DNA from: Diphasiastrum complanatum
Taxonomy: Eukaryota > Streptophyta > Lycopodiopsida > Lycopodiales > Lycopodiaceae
Assembly (NCBI GenBank): GCA_029204225.1
Contig: CM055101.1
Span: 35,035,683-35,099,682, forward strand
Direction of reading: 5' to 3'
Length of the DNA: 64,000 bases
Shown: positions 1 through 11,127 of the stretch, piece after piece
Position numbering within the stretch: position 1 is the stretch's first letter
Layout: each line of letters starts with the position of its first letter
Notes under the pieces: model-generated
Databases searched by the model: none
Seen by the model: the letters and a program-made list of their open reading frames with translations, nothing else
Told to the model about the DNA's origin: nothing
Position numbers and translations under genes: made by a program

Positions 1-1095
1 TAAGGGTGGCACATTCTTTGAATCAATCTTTTGAGGAGAATTTTTCCATTTGAGGACTGTATTATAATGTTGCTTGGCTTGTTTCTTCGTCATTGATCCT
101 GTGATCCTATTTTCCTTCAAGGTAACTGCTTTGGGCGGTTTTATTGTTGGTTCATCGGGAACATTACGCACGCCAAATCTAGTTGGATCCATATGATTGA
201 GAATCTGCTCATCCATAAGTTCTACATTGGCATCATAAGTCAAGGCATGACTCACAGGTATGAGATCATTTTCAATCGGATCTGGTATAGGTTCCGTTGA
301 TATCCAAGCTACATTCAACACATTCAATGGAAACGTGGTCGGTGTATCCAAAGTTCGATCTAATAATGAAATCTTGCTCAAATCTGATTGATTATCTTGT
401 TGACACATATATCCTGTTATACAATCAATTGTTGCAAGAGCTTCATTCCATTTGACAGTATCCGTTTGAGAATCATAATGAACTCCCAAATTTTTCTCTG
501 GACGGTCACAAGTGTGATCCGTTGTTGATGAATCATCAACCTCTTTTTGAACAACTGGTTTGATAGTCCAAGTTGTAGAATCAACTTTGATTGCACGTTC
601 ACAATTTTAAAAAGTGATTTTTTCAGTACCCCTGTTATGAATTACTTGCACAACTCGTAACCATGGACGTCCCAATAGGACTCGGTAGATATTTGGTGCT
701 TCTGGTAAGTCCATTACTACGAAAGTAATGACAAACTGTACTCCCGCAATTCTGACAGGTATATCTTCAACCATTCTTCACGGACGAACTGTCATTTGAT
801 CAGCTAGCTTAATAGCAAAAGTAGCAGGCTTGATCTTTGTAAGGCCCCATTTTGCACGTAGCTTTGTAGAAATCAAGTTACCCCCTGAACCGCCATCTAT
901 CATAGCTGCTTCCTTAGAAAATTGTCTATGCTGTATCGAAAGAGTGATATTCTTTTGTTCACTTTCCCAAGCGGCTCTGACATGGAGGACTTCATTAGAT
1001 TCTTCAAATCCGGCACAAACAAGTGGCTCTTGATGGACTTCTGGTTCCACTTGAGCTAACTTTTGTGCTAAGACTTCTTTTGCTTTTGGCATCAA
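1..1095 (-). pseudogene. Ty3/gypsy pol remnant with aspartic protease domain, cut by window start
   Basis: Read on the minus strand, positions 1095 to about 780 give a retroviral-type protease. The active-site motif is AMIDGGSGGNLIS, with IDGG in place of the commoner D-T/S-G, as in several plant gypsy elements. The same frame continues after a TGA at about 779 (expected Trp in RPWRMVED) into a LLGRPWLR motif near 690, typical of the protease C-terminus. A TAA follows near 607 and degenerate reading continues to base 1. The RT that should follow would lie outside the window. Two in-frame stops make it non-functional. The family (Ty3/gypsy) is inferred from the protease motifs only. Confidence 0.7.
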
Positions 1096-1388
1096 CTTGT
1101 CTGATTATCTGCTCATTGCTGCCGCTACCACTGTGTATTAGGCTCTAAATCTATCTTGTGTTTGCCTACTTAGTTATCAGTAATGCACGCACCAAGGAAA
1201 ATATTCTGTATCTCATTTTCCCACCACATAGAACCAAAGTAGGTTGCATCTGACCCTAGATCAACGATAAAAAAATGTGCAAGAAAAATCTTAAAATAGA
1301 AATAGTATTACCAAGCGGGAAACTATGAATTTAATTTCCAGCAGTCCCACTTAAGGTCATGGTTGGTGCCTTGGTGTCTTCATCAAGT

Positions 1389-2575
1389 TTAGCATGCTAA
1401 AAACTTTTGATGTGTGATTCTAGGAAGAGCTTTGGTGAATATGTCTACAACCATTTTTATTGTGGAGCAGTATTGAAGAATCACTTTTCTCCCGAATAAA
1501 GTGATATTGGATTTCGATGTGCCTAGACTTGCCATGAAATCTGGGATTCAGCGACAGTAAAATACAGTTCAAATTGTCACACAGAATGGTAGTAGTATTA
1601 AATTGAGTAAGTCATGGAGTAACAACCTGATCCATATTGCTTCTTTTGAAGCTTGACATACTGCGATGTACTCTGCTTTGGTTGAAGAAAGTGCCACTGG
1701 TTTCTACTTTCTTGAATTCCACGAAAGTGGTCTCCCTGCCAAAAAGAAACAAAACCTGGAGGTAGATTTTCTGGTAAAGCCATTTCCTCCCCAATCTGAG
1801 TCGGAGTAGCCTCGCAAGACTAGTGGGCCGATAGCATTTCCATCATAACATTAAATGTGATCTAAACTTCCTTGAATATACTTCATCACTCTCTTTAATA
1901 CTTTCCAATGCAAGATCCTAGGATTAGACATGAATTGGCTTAATGTGCTAATGGTGTATGCAAGGTCTGTCTGGTCTAGTACACAGCATGACATACATCA
2001 AAGATCTTATAAGTGAATGAAAAGGGTACTTTGGTAAGTCGAGTACTTCACTTTCGGTGTTTACACAGGGAGGTTTAGTCAATACCATATTTGGATCCAT
2101 TGGTGTATCAATCGGTTTGCAATCAGACATGTGAAACCTTTCTAGAACATTCTCTAGATATTTCTACTGGCTAAGATAGACCTTTTTTTGCGATCTATTT
2201 CTAGTAATGTGAATTCCTAATAAAGAATGAGCAGCGCCTAGATCAGTCATGTCAAATTTCTCGACAGAGCACTCTTAGTAGTGTGCAGTAAGACTGTGTC
2301 ATTAGACAAAATAAATGCATCATCTACGTAAAGAGCTATATGAACTGAATTGACACCTATATGCTTGGAATAAACATTACAGTTAGCTGAATTGTTTGCA
2401 AAACCCAATTGAATAAGATAAGCATTGATTCTTTTGAACCAAGCCCTTGTGGCCTGTTTCAGACCATAGATTGCTTTGTACAGCTTGCACACTTTGTGCT
2501 CTTGGCCTTTGACTTCGAATCCTTTCAGTTGGAAGGTATACAGCTCCTCTTCGACGTAGAAATTGTTGAAAATCA
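1389..2575 (-). pseudogene. Ty1/copia RT-RNase H remnant
   Basis: The minus strand encodes the C-terminal half of a copia polyprotein. From about 2560 it reads LYKAIYGLKQATRAWFKRI, then the RT catalytic box as LYVDDAFIL near 2330, then a connection segment with LERFHMSDCKPIDTPMDPN near 2130. RNase H-like sequence follows, and the tail IFTKALPRITHQKF ends at a TAA at 1389. YVDD is intact, but frames change several times and stops interrupt the region between 1620 and 1980. Gag, protease, integrase and the RT fingers are missing; the 5' break is at about 2575. It is an old, 5'-truncated copy unrelated in detail to the two copia families of the large duplication. Confidence 0.8.
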
Positions 2576-2666
2576 GTGGGTATGAGCGGAAGCTAAGAGC
2601 GAGCTAGATGGGTGGATCGGAAATGTCATAGTTAGCAGCAAAATAATTCAAACAAAGGATGGCATG

Positions 2667-2775
2667 CAAATGTGCAATATAACAATAACAGTAGTAGAAC
2701 AAATGTGCAATAGAACAATAACAGTAGTAGGACAAATGTGCAATAGAACAATAATAGTAGTAGGACAAATTGCAC
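2667..2775. repeat. Tandem repeat, 33-bp period, about 3.3 copies
   Basis: The unit CAAATGTGCAATAGAACAAT plus 13 more bases starts at 2667, 2700, 2733 and partly 2766, with one or two mismatches per unit. It lies immediately beyond the broken RT end of the neighbouring copia relic and does not encode anything. Confidence 0.85.
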
Positions 2776-3042
2776 TTTGATTATTATTAACAATGCAATG
2801 GCATGAGGTATAACTTTAGCTTGTTGAGCGTGATAACTCTAATACTGATTAATGAAATTATCAGGCTCGAAACATCAGAACAAGTTTTTTGATGAAGATT
2901 CTAAGTTTGATATACTAAAAATATCTACAATTGAATTTCCTATAGTTATTACAACTGCCTTTATGCCATAAATGCATATACACATCAATGTAAAGTCGTT
3001 GGTTCAGATTTCTAATCGACAGTATCAAAAAATTACATAGGG

Positions 3043-5407
3043 TCAAATTTTAATACAATGGGTCAAAAAAATATGTTGAGGGTCAAATTTTTCAGGGTCG
3101 AAAAAATTAGACTCGATCTGCCAATTCAATCCGAGAAAGGCTATGGATAAACAATAATCTGCACTTTCTTGGACTACAATATCTGCACTTCCTCTATAGG
3201 CGTATCCAAACTTTAGTAGCGTGTCTTGATACTTTACCACAGTTGAGTTTGAGTCAATTCCTGGAATAAAAGGCCAATTGATCTGTCGCTCGGCTGGTTT
3301 TGTTTTCTCCCAAGGGTCTCTTCTCTTAATTGGTGCATAGTAGGGGTCGACCCTTTTCCAGCTTGGTGCCCTTAGGTACTCCTGAAGCTGCTCATAATTA
3401 TTCAGCATCATCACGATCCTCCAGGAGGGTTGTGGATGTAAGGCGCTCACAAGGCTGCTGAGTTTGGATATTCTTCTGTAGTTACTTTCTTTGCCCCCTC
3501 TCGTTCTCCTTTATTATAAGTCTTCCGGAATTCATCAGATTTTTTCTGATCGTCGTACCGTCTTTTGATCTTTTCTATGGATTTCTCGGGCAGCTTCCTT
3601 GAGGGCCTTGCCAAATAGTCGTCCAAGGCTGTGGCACTCTTAGTATCAGGAATCCTTGGTGTTGAACCCTCAGACTTTGATCCAGTGAAGATATCGCTCT
3701 TTTCTTCTAGAGGGGATGAAGAAAGTCCCATAATAGGTTGCACAATCTCATCAAGTGGATCTTGATCATAAAAATTAAAATCAGGTGTTGATGTGGGCAA
3801 AAATAGTTTACGAGTGGAGGGTAGTGGGTTAGTTATGAGGTTATACTGAGTTGTTGGTGAAATGAGGATGTGGTTGAACAAGTGAATGGAAGTGCTGAGG
3901 GTTGGTAGGATGAAAATGGTTCAGAAAAACAAGAAGGCAAGTGGGGCAACTGGGTATAAGTGGAGGAGTCCACAACAGGTTTGTGGAGAGAGCCAACTGT
4001 GGAACCTTGATATGGCATGCCAAAACCAGCACCTCGTTGGTTGATGGATCGGTTTTGTTCAAGAGCTCCAGTATCATCATTATGGTCATCTTTTTTTTGC
4101 ACTAATATGTCTGCGTCGAGTCTACATGTCATATTCCATAGGAGGTCCATTTGTTGCTTTGACAAGAGAAGTTCCTCGTGGATCTTGTCAATGCTCTCTT
4201 TGAGTGCTGACAGCTTCTTGTTGCTTTCATCTTCTAAAACTTTATAATCCTCTTCAGGGCTTCGTGTTTCTGGATTAAAGAGATATACTTTTCCATTTTA
4301 TCGCTGCTCCTGAAGATGGAACTGGAACTTTTATATCCTCTGGCCTGATTTGTCATCACGTTAGTTAGTCTCTTATTTTCCTAGGTCATGAGATCTAACC
4401 GGCACTCGAACTGGTCTTGCACCTCTTGGAGAGACTGGAGCTGATTTGAAAACTAGTTCTGCTCTTCCAATCTCTTGGCTCTTTCACTCTGCAACTCTTC
4501 CATAATTGCCAGCAACTCTGCGTCTCTTAACTATAGGTTTAGCTTTGCCATTCTGAGTTCATTTGTCTGTTGCGCTGGCTGGTCTACCATTCAATGAAGG
4601 TGGTAAGAGGTCTCAGCATGCCACTTCAAGGATTCTTTGGCTCTTTCGGGCAAGCTGTCATAGGTTGGAAGGACGGGGAACTCAGTCAAGAAACGATGGT
4701 AAGCAGGAAAGGAAAACTGAGACATTATGGAATGAGACAATAATGGAATGGTTAGTTGTGTATTTTATCAGTATTAACGAAGGTGGTAGGGATGGTAGCA
4801 ACAGGGACAAGAGAGATGGTAATGGGTATGATATCAACAATGGTGGTGGTAGTGGTGGAAGTCACCGATGAGACTGGTGCAACTGCCTCTAGAACTGTCT
4901 CCACCTCCTCTTATACAAGATCGCCTTCATCAAAGTATTCAAGTCATGCATCTACATTGATGAAGTCATCTTGCTTTGGAGTAGAGGGGTCTTCAACTTT
5001 CTCTTTAGCCATTGGGATTTCTTGAACTTCCACTATTACTTGCGACACTTGATCAGATTTAGCTTCTTTGATTTCTTTTGTTATGTCTTCGTGAGTGGGA
5101 TCAGCTGCAATTGTGTCTTCTGCTCGTGTAGTTGCAGGCTGCTCCCTTTCTACCTCCCTTGAAACTGTTGCCTGTGGGTGGATGGCCACCATAGAAGCTA
5201 TAGGAACTGGAGGTGGTCCCGATGGGACGGAGATCTGGAACGTCGAGCAGGTGATTGCACTGGGAGCTGCATGTCCAGGATTTGGTGCTGAGGAGAGGAG
5301 GCAACATGTGAGATTCGTCGATGGCGAGTGTGTCTCGGTTGGAGGCTGTCTTTTTTTTCATCTCCATTGTCTGCACTGTGAGATGGAACATCTTCGTATC
5401 CAGCCAT
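3043..5407 (-). pseudogene. Unrecognised coiled-coil / low-complexity protein gene, decayed
   Basis: I do not recognise this gene. Minus-strand coding character runs from an ATG at 5407 (MAGYEDVPSHS...) to about 3043 with several stops and frame changes. In order: a basic Ser/Arg/Pro region; an acidic region (SREVEREQPATTRAEDTI, about 5150-4950); a Thr/Val-rich stretch; a heptad-like Glu/Gln/Leu/Lys region from about 4550 (AELLAIMEELQSERAKRLEE) to 4180, likely a coiled coil; a Ser/Pro/His-rich part (4165-3840); a charged part with RKLPEKSIEKIKRRYDDQKK; and a conserved-looking end (WRIVMMLNNYEQLQEYLRAP ... NWPFIPGIDSNS). Such a layout would fit a capsid-like or scaffold protein of a retroelement, but no zinc knuckle or enzyme motif is visible. 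Bases 5134-5407 lie inside the large duplication, and copia-1 starts 23 bp from its ATG. A second copy of the 5' part is at 45.7-46.1 kb. Confidence 0.45.
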
Positions 5408-5429
5408 CTTCTTCTTTTGTTTTCTTGCA

Positions 5430-7951
5430 GTCGACAGATCGAGGTGGCGAATACATCTCAAATTGCTTCATTGACTTTTGCAATGATCGTGGCATCATTC
5501 ACAGAAGGACTTTAGCGTACACATCGCAGCACAACGGTGTTGCAGAAAGGAAGAATAGGACCCTGATGAAAGCGGCCAGATGCATGATGGCCTACTCAAA
5601 GGCTCCAAGAGTACTGTGGGCTGAAGCAGTAGCTACAGCTGCATACATCCAGAACAGGACAGGGAAGTTTGGTGTCCCTCACATGACACCACATGAATTA
5701 TGGTGGGGTAGAAAGCCCAACCTGTCTCACATCAGAATCTTTGGCTGTGCAAGTTATGCACATATTCCTGATGAGCTTCGAAAGAAGCTTGATGAGAAAG
5801 CTGAACAGGGATGTCTGATAGGTTATGACAACAATTTGTCATACCACAGAGTCTACATGCCAGACACAAACACTGTGAAAACGGTAAGAGATGTCAGATT
5901 TGATAAGAGCAAGACAATGGCCAATGACGATCCTATCAACTATGAAGTTCTGGAGAGACAGTACTATGATTTGCCACCAGCGATAGAACGAGCAGAAGAT
6001 GAACACGAAGATGATGATCTTGGAGTCGCTTTGCATTCGAGTGATAAATCAGAAGACGAAAGACTTGAGAGACAGCTTACTACTACAGTTCTTGTAAATC
6101 ATGATGGTTCCGGACCTAGTAGAGCAGACAAAGACAAAGGCATTACTATCCCAGGAGGATCTCCTAGAAGGTTGACAAGACCACGAAGAGCGCCAACAAG
6201 ATACGTGTCAGACAGCTCTGCTTCTACGTCAAAAGAGTTCTGTGGATTCAGTGGCAAACCACAAACTTTCGAGGAAGCGATTGAATGTCCAGAGAAGGAC
6301 AAATGATCCAAGCCATGAACGAAGAGATGGAATCCATGAGGAATAACCAGGTATGGACGTTGCAGCCATTACCACAAAAGCGCAAGACTATCAAATGCAA
6401 ATGGGTTTTCAACCTCAAGTATGGACCAGATGGAAATGTCTCAAAATACAAGGCAAGACTGGTAGCGAAGGGATTTTCTCAAAGATATGGTATTGGCTAC
6501 TCTGAAACCTTCTCTCCTATCATCACATTCGTCCCTATGTTTGTTATTTGCATATGCAGCTGCTTATGACCTCAGGATCCACATAGTGGACGAGAAGATA
6601 ACCTTCTTGCATGGCGAGCTAGACGAAGAGGTCTATATGGATCAACCCCTAGGTTATGTCTCGAATTCACTTCCTAATTATGCATGCAGAATGCATAGGT
6701 GTATCTACGGTCTGAAGCAGTCAGCTCGACAATGGTACAAAAAGAAAGATCAAGCCCTGAAATCATTAGGATTCAAGCCACTGATGGTTGATTCCAATGT
6801 GTATGTCAGAGTTACAGATGGGCAGATCATTACTGTGCCTGTGTATGTGCATAACACTTTGATACTCTGCAAGAGTGAGGTGTTGATTGCTGAAGTGAAG
6901 GAACACATCTCGAAACATTTTGAGATCGTGGATCTGGGAGAAGCCAGGTCTTACCTTGGCTTGCAAATTGATAGGGACTATGAGGGAGGTAAGTTGTACC
7001 TTCACCAGTTCGGATACAACCAGAAAATCCTAGAGGATTTTGGGATGCTGAATTACAGAGGAACGAATACTCTAATGTTCGCAGGAATAGTGCTAACAAA
7101 TGATGATTGTCCGAGGACTGAAGAAGAGAAAGAACAAATGCAGCTCACACCTTACAGGAAGCTGATAGGTTTGTTGATATACCTTGCCGACAACACACGT
7201 CTTGACATTGCTAATGTAGTGTTCAGAATGAGTCAATTCTGCACGAATCCATGTTTGACACACTGGAGGATTGCAAAACAAATCTTGCAATATCTTCAAT
7301 TAGCGAGAGATTATGGCTTGTGTTATTGTCATGATGCAAGGTTCAAGATGCTTTCCTATAGTGATGCTAGTTGGGCATCCCTCAAGGACAATTGTAAAAG
7401 CGTCTCAGGAGGATGCACATTGCATCACGAGCAGCAGTTCTCTAGGTCAGCAAGAAGCAGACCATTGTGGCTCAGTATCCTGTGAAGCAGAGTACGTTGC
7501 ATCAGCAAAAATGGCCAATGAAATAATTTGGCTCAGGCAGTTCCTAGACGAATTGGGCAAAACAAGGAACTAGCCTCTGATTTTGCAGATGGATAATACA
7601 TCTGCAATACATCTAACGAAAGATCTTGTGTTCCACACAAGAACGAAATAGATCGCGATCAAGTACCAGTTGATCAGAGATCTGATTGAGACAAATATGC
7701 TGCAGACCCTTTTCATTGGAATGAAAGACATGGTTGCTGACATTTTCACAAAGGCCCTAAACAAAGGACTTTTTGAGAGACCGAGGAGCAGCCTTGGAGT
7801 CGTCAAGCTACCATGCTTTGAGAGGGAGCTGAAGAAACAAAACGCTTCTATTATCAAAGATTTGCTAGCTTTCAGCCCTCACTCTGACGAAAAAGTTCGC
7901 GAACGCGAAAGTCAAAAGACACGAAGCAAAAAATGTTTGCGAACACCTTGA
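5430..7951 (+). pseudogene. Copia-1 pol remnant: integrase core, RT, RNase H (copy 1)
   Basis: A 5'-truncated Ty1/copia polyprotein. It begins inside the integrase core at TDRGGEYIS (second catalytic Asp), followed by HNGVAERKNRTLM (catalytic Glu) and the copia integrase C-terminus with GCASYAHIPDELRKKLDEKA. RT starts near 6300 ([20 protein letters not shown]), and the thumb side holds IYGLKQSARQWYKK near 6705. RNase H includes EAEYVAS and ends with DIFTKALNKGLFERP. Relative to the inverted copy, a 1-base loss at about 6304 and a 2-base loss near 6525 break the frame. The catalytic box reads YVHN at about 6844 instead of YVDD, so RT is dead. Stops also fall at 7483, 7571 and near 7650. Gag and protease are absent; the sequence before 5430 belongs to an unrelated gene. 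Confidence 0.85.
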
Positions 7952-8639
7952 CGAAAAGACAAGAACATGAAAAATTTGCAAAAGAGAATTTTTCGCAATA
8001 CACTGCAGGAGAAAGTCAAACGACTCGAAGCGACATGAAAATTGTCGCGACACCTTTTTCTGCCCTCACGCTCCAAAAAGGACCAACAAGATCATGCAAG
8101 TACCCAGAAGTACAGATATCTGATCTAATAGCATGACTTCAACAGATATAGTCTAGGTCGTGGCTAATCTGCCACTCTTGTAATTCGTGATTGGTTGTAG
8201 ATGTTTAATCACTCTAATCTAGAAGTTACACGACGTGACTATATACTTTCTAAATGATACTTGATACATACACATGAAGTAGTCTAATGCTAGTAAGCAA
8301 GAAGACACACAGACAGAATACGCATCCGCTTGCGTGCGAGACAATTTTGCATAGGATCTGTAGACCCACAAGTCTGCTAGTAAGCGAGACATTACTCGTG
8401 GGAGAACTGTATTTCTCTCATGCCAACACACTGCATGGATCTAGATGTTGTGCTTGAAGAACCAGAAGAATCAATAGATGATTTTGTAGGCGTTGCGCAC
8501 ATATCACTCTTATCTTGTCTGATCTTGAATGTAAATTAGTTTGCTACTTTTTGTGTCTCTGATTCACTTGTTCATTTAATTTCGCACCATGGTTTGAATT
8601 CTGTTGAATGCTACATTAATCTGTTAACGTAGTACAACA
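7952..8639. other. Noncoding 3' region of copia-1 with TCGCGA clusters
   Basis: This follows the end of copia-1 pol. It is rich in GTTCGCGAAC, TTCGCAA and GTCGCGACA motifs (7895-8050), then AT-rich sequence with a CTAGTAAGC motif at 8291 and again near 8380. It probably holds 3' UTR/LTR sequence of copia-1, but I could not define LTR ends. Confidence 0.4.
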
Positions 8640-8840
8640 GTGTTTATCTACATTCTGGAGGACCGTAGGAATGATACAGCTGGCAGTGACCAGCAATCAT
8701 ATCTAAAATCCATCCGACTTGTTGCTCACGACTGCAAATCCATTTGCATCAGTAAGACTACTAACAACCAAGTAGAAATAGAGCTGAAGATTGGGAATAT
8801 CAACACGGAACATCAGCTCTTTGACTGCAAAATTTCATAA
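8640..8840 (+). other. Small conserved reading frame of unknown origin (copy 1)
   Basis: A 66-codon frame (IYILEDRRNDTAGSDQQSYL..., ending FDCKIS) lies in noncoding retroelement sequence. It is unrelated to any LTR-retrotransposon domain I know. The inverted copy at 40926-41135 keeps the frame with a 3-codon insertion and few amino-acid changes. In the same frame context, sequence around 8945-9070 encodes a basic, Lys/Arg-rich continuation. It may be a fragment of a captured host gene. It begins with no convincing ATG context, so protein production is doubtful. Confidence 0.3.
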
Positions 8841-9074
8841 GCTTGGTACATAAGGTAGAGGCTCTGATGTCCCTTCCACTAAGGAATTTTGAAATCAAGC
8901 ATCTGGGCTTGGTTGTACCATTGGAACATGGCAGAATGTTCACATGAAACCAATTTTAAAGTCTGAGACATCTCTGGTACGTCAGCATTGTGTTCGGAAT
9001 CTTATTCGGTCATTTTTGGAGTGTTTGTAGTGGTGAGGAATGCAAATGGATCGAAAAGATGCAAAGGTATCAAA

Positions 9075-9360
9075 AAGTGAGGAGACTCAAATTAAAAATA
9101 GAAAAACTCAAAAAATAGACGAAAGTTGAAAGACAGACGAAAGTCAAAAGATAGACGAATTTGAAAGATAAACGAATCTCAAAAAATGGATGAATCTCGA
9201 AAAACAGACAAATATCGAAAAACAGACGAACTCGAATAATAGACGAAACCCGAAAGATAGACGAGCTCGAAAAACAGACGAAACGCGAAAGATAGAAGAA
9301 CTCGAAAAACAAACAAATTTCGAAAAACAGACGAAACTCGAAAGAATTCAAAAAGCAGAA
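9075..9360 (+). repeat. Degenerate purine-rich repeat (AGACGAA / CTCGAAA)
   Basis: About 285 bp made almost entirely of variants of AAAAACAGACGAACTCGAAA with an irregular period of about 18-22 bp. The reverse strand is therefore a long open frame rich in Phe, Arg and Ser that I treat as spurious. Copies at 58313-58598 and, inverted, at 40390-40680 show that the repeat predates the duplications. Confidence 0.75.
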
Positions 9361-9534
9361 TGAGGGTGGCAGATGCAGTAAAAACAAAAAAAAGGTGGTC
9401 ATCAGATGCAAAAAGGTGGCCGTCGTTGGATGGAATTTGATGCAAAAACGTAGTATGGCGGCTGGAGATAAAGTAGATGGCGGATTCAAATTTTGTTGTG
9501 GGATGGAAGTATTTGTTGGTGGCGGGCAGATGGA

Positions 9535-9735
9535 ACTGATAGGTACAGTGGTGGATACAAAGAGAGAGTACATGTGAAAGATGGCGGATACAAATAGAGC
9601 TGAAGATGGTGGATGCAAATGGTGTATACAAATAGTGGATACAGATGGTGTATACAAATAGTGGATACAGATGGCGGATACAAACAGAGGGTACCTATGA
9701 AAGATGGCGGATGCAAATAGAGCTGAAGATGGTGA
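9535..9735 (+). repeat. Imperfect repeats of GGATACARATGGYG
   Basis: The motif GTGGATACAGATGGTGTATA and variants recur about ten times with short irregular spacing, often with AGATGGCGGATACAAATAGAG. The matching segments are at 58773-58973 and, inverted, 40085-40260. No coding function is apparent. Confidence 0.55.
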
Positions 9736-10249
9736 CTAGATTCGCGTGGCAAGTGAATCAGATGATGTATGCATGTGAAGGAGCAATGGAGATAGCGATC
9801 AGTTTGAAATTGATGGCGGCTGCAACTGGCTCTGAAGAATAGTTGTATGAAAGTGTTTTTGAGAGCGATCAGTGTGCAGTTGAAATTGGCTGAATTGGAT
9901 GCAAAGTCCAGAAAAGCGCCAGAGATTTGCTAATCTGACATGAGCCCTCCTAAGAATTATGAAGGAAGGAAGGAGCGATTTGAGGGTAGGCAGTGGATGC
10001 AAGCTATCATGGAGAATGTCGGTGGAATTCTGGATCAAAAAATATCTTTCGAGCCTGTGTTTAAAAATCGAAGTGTTCACTTTTTCTTTTTGTATTTTCC
10101 AAGAGTATCAAATAGAGGGTATTGTAAAAAAATTGGGTAGGAATATACATGGAAAAAAAAGAAGTCTAACCGTTAGACATGAGAAAAGAATAGAAGAAAA
10201 TGAGAAGAAATCTAAAATGCACCTCAAACAGGATCTATGGTAAAGGTCT

Positions 10250-10910
10250 CTTCATAGTATCACCGTAGAGGGCTACCATTGACTTTTTAGTCAAGGGGTA
10301 TGCCTTCTAGCGTCTCCAATTGCACGACACCATTTGTAAAAATCTTCTGGATAACATAATGACCTTGGCTATGGAATTTCAATTTGCCTGGATGGACTTT
10401 GGAAGATGTGTAAAGTAAACTTTATCACCATCGTGAATATCCTTGGTGCGGACATGACGATCATGCCAGGCCTTGTCGTCATTTGTGGACTAACGCATGG
10501 TAGGATATAAGACGTGTTTCACATAGTTTTGTCCATGTGAAAAGTCAATTCTGAACTTGGCATTGATAAGCATTATCATCACACAAGTCTTTGGCAAAAG
10601 CTAAAGTGATGCGTAAGGATGGAATCAAAAATTCCATTGGCATAACAGCCTCTTGGCCATATACCAGCTCAAAACGTGTTTTCCAATCTATGGCTCGCTT
10701 TGACGTTGTACGATGGGCCCAGATAGCATAGAATAACTCCATTTCCCAGTCTGATCGACTGGTTTCTACTATCTTGGTTAAGATTTTACAAATTGTTTTA
10801 TTTGTAGACTCAGCTAGTCCATTGCATTAAACTGTTGATGACTTCATTAAGGAAGTGAGAACCTCGATAACTGACAAGCTCTATTGGACAACCAAATCTA
10901 GTTTGTCTTA
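10250..10910 (-). pseudogene. Ty3/gypsy integrase fragment, inverted inside the composite block (copy 1)
   Basis: The minus strand reads a gypsy integrase core end. First comes TRFGCPIELVSYRGSHFLNE (near 10890-10830); the second catalytic Asp of the usual SDRG is changed to Tyr. After a stop near 10810 come STNKTICKILTKIVETSRSD and FELVYGQEAVMPMEFLIPSL (near 10680-10610), the highly characteristic end of plant gypsy integrases. Degenerate C-terminal sequence continues to about 10250. It is opposite in strand to the flanking copia pieces and abuts the copia-2 LTR at 10913. The inverted third copy stops at the equivalent of 10282, so it lacks nearly all of this fragment. Confidence 0.75.
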
Positions 10911-10912
10911 AT

Positions 10913-11062
10913 TGCTAGAACAAAATGTGTTCTGTAATGTGCAGTCCCGTGTCTAGATTCCTGTAATAGCTTCCGCGCAAAAAAAAAAATTCAAAGACAC
11001 GAAATCGTTCGCGAATACAAAAACAAAAACGAAATCAAAGACAAAGTTTCGCTTTCGCGACA
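10913..11062 (+). repeat. Short (150 bp) LTR of copia-2, 5' side (copy 1)
   Basis: It begins TGCTAGAACAAAATGTG and ends TTTCGCTTTCGCGACA, giving TG...CA termini, and is directly followed by the primer-binding site. The boundaries are supported by a homologous 139-bp solo copy at 29248-29386 with the same two ends in different surroundings. It contains an A-rich run (10980-10990) and TTCGCGAA-type palindromes. Confidence 0.7.
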
Positions 11063-11074
11063 TGGTATCAGAGC
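11063..11074 (+). promoter_or_regulatory. Primer-binding site of copia-2 (initiator Met tRNA)
   Basis: TGGTATCAGAGC directly abuts the LTR end. This 12-mer is the standard plant copia PBS, complementary to the 3' end of initiator methionine tRNA. It fixes the element orientation as plus and the LTR end at 11062. Confidence 0.85.
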
Positions 11075-11127
11075 AAACAGGTTATCACTACTGATATCCC
11101 AGAAGTGATTCTTCTAGACAACACAAT

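Noticed and set aside
9070-9657. 195-codon Phe/Arg/Ser-rich frame on the minus strand (also 58308-58895 and 40227-40685)
   Set aside because: A by-product of the purine-rich repeat. Different frames over the same repeat are equally open and the protein has no globular character.
11063-11074. TGGTATCAGAGC sites considered as tRNA gene ends
   Set aside because: They are primer-binding sites complementary to the tRNA 3' end, at LTR edges. No cloverleaf is present, and I found no tRNA or rRNA gene in the window.
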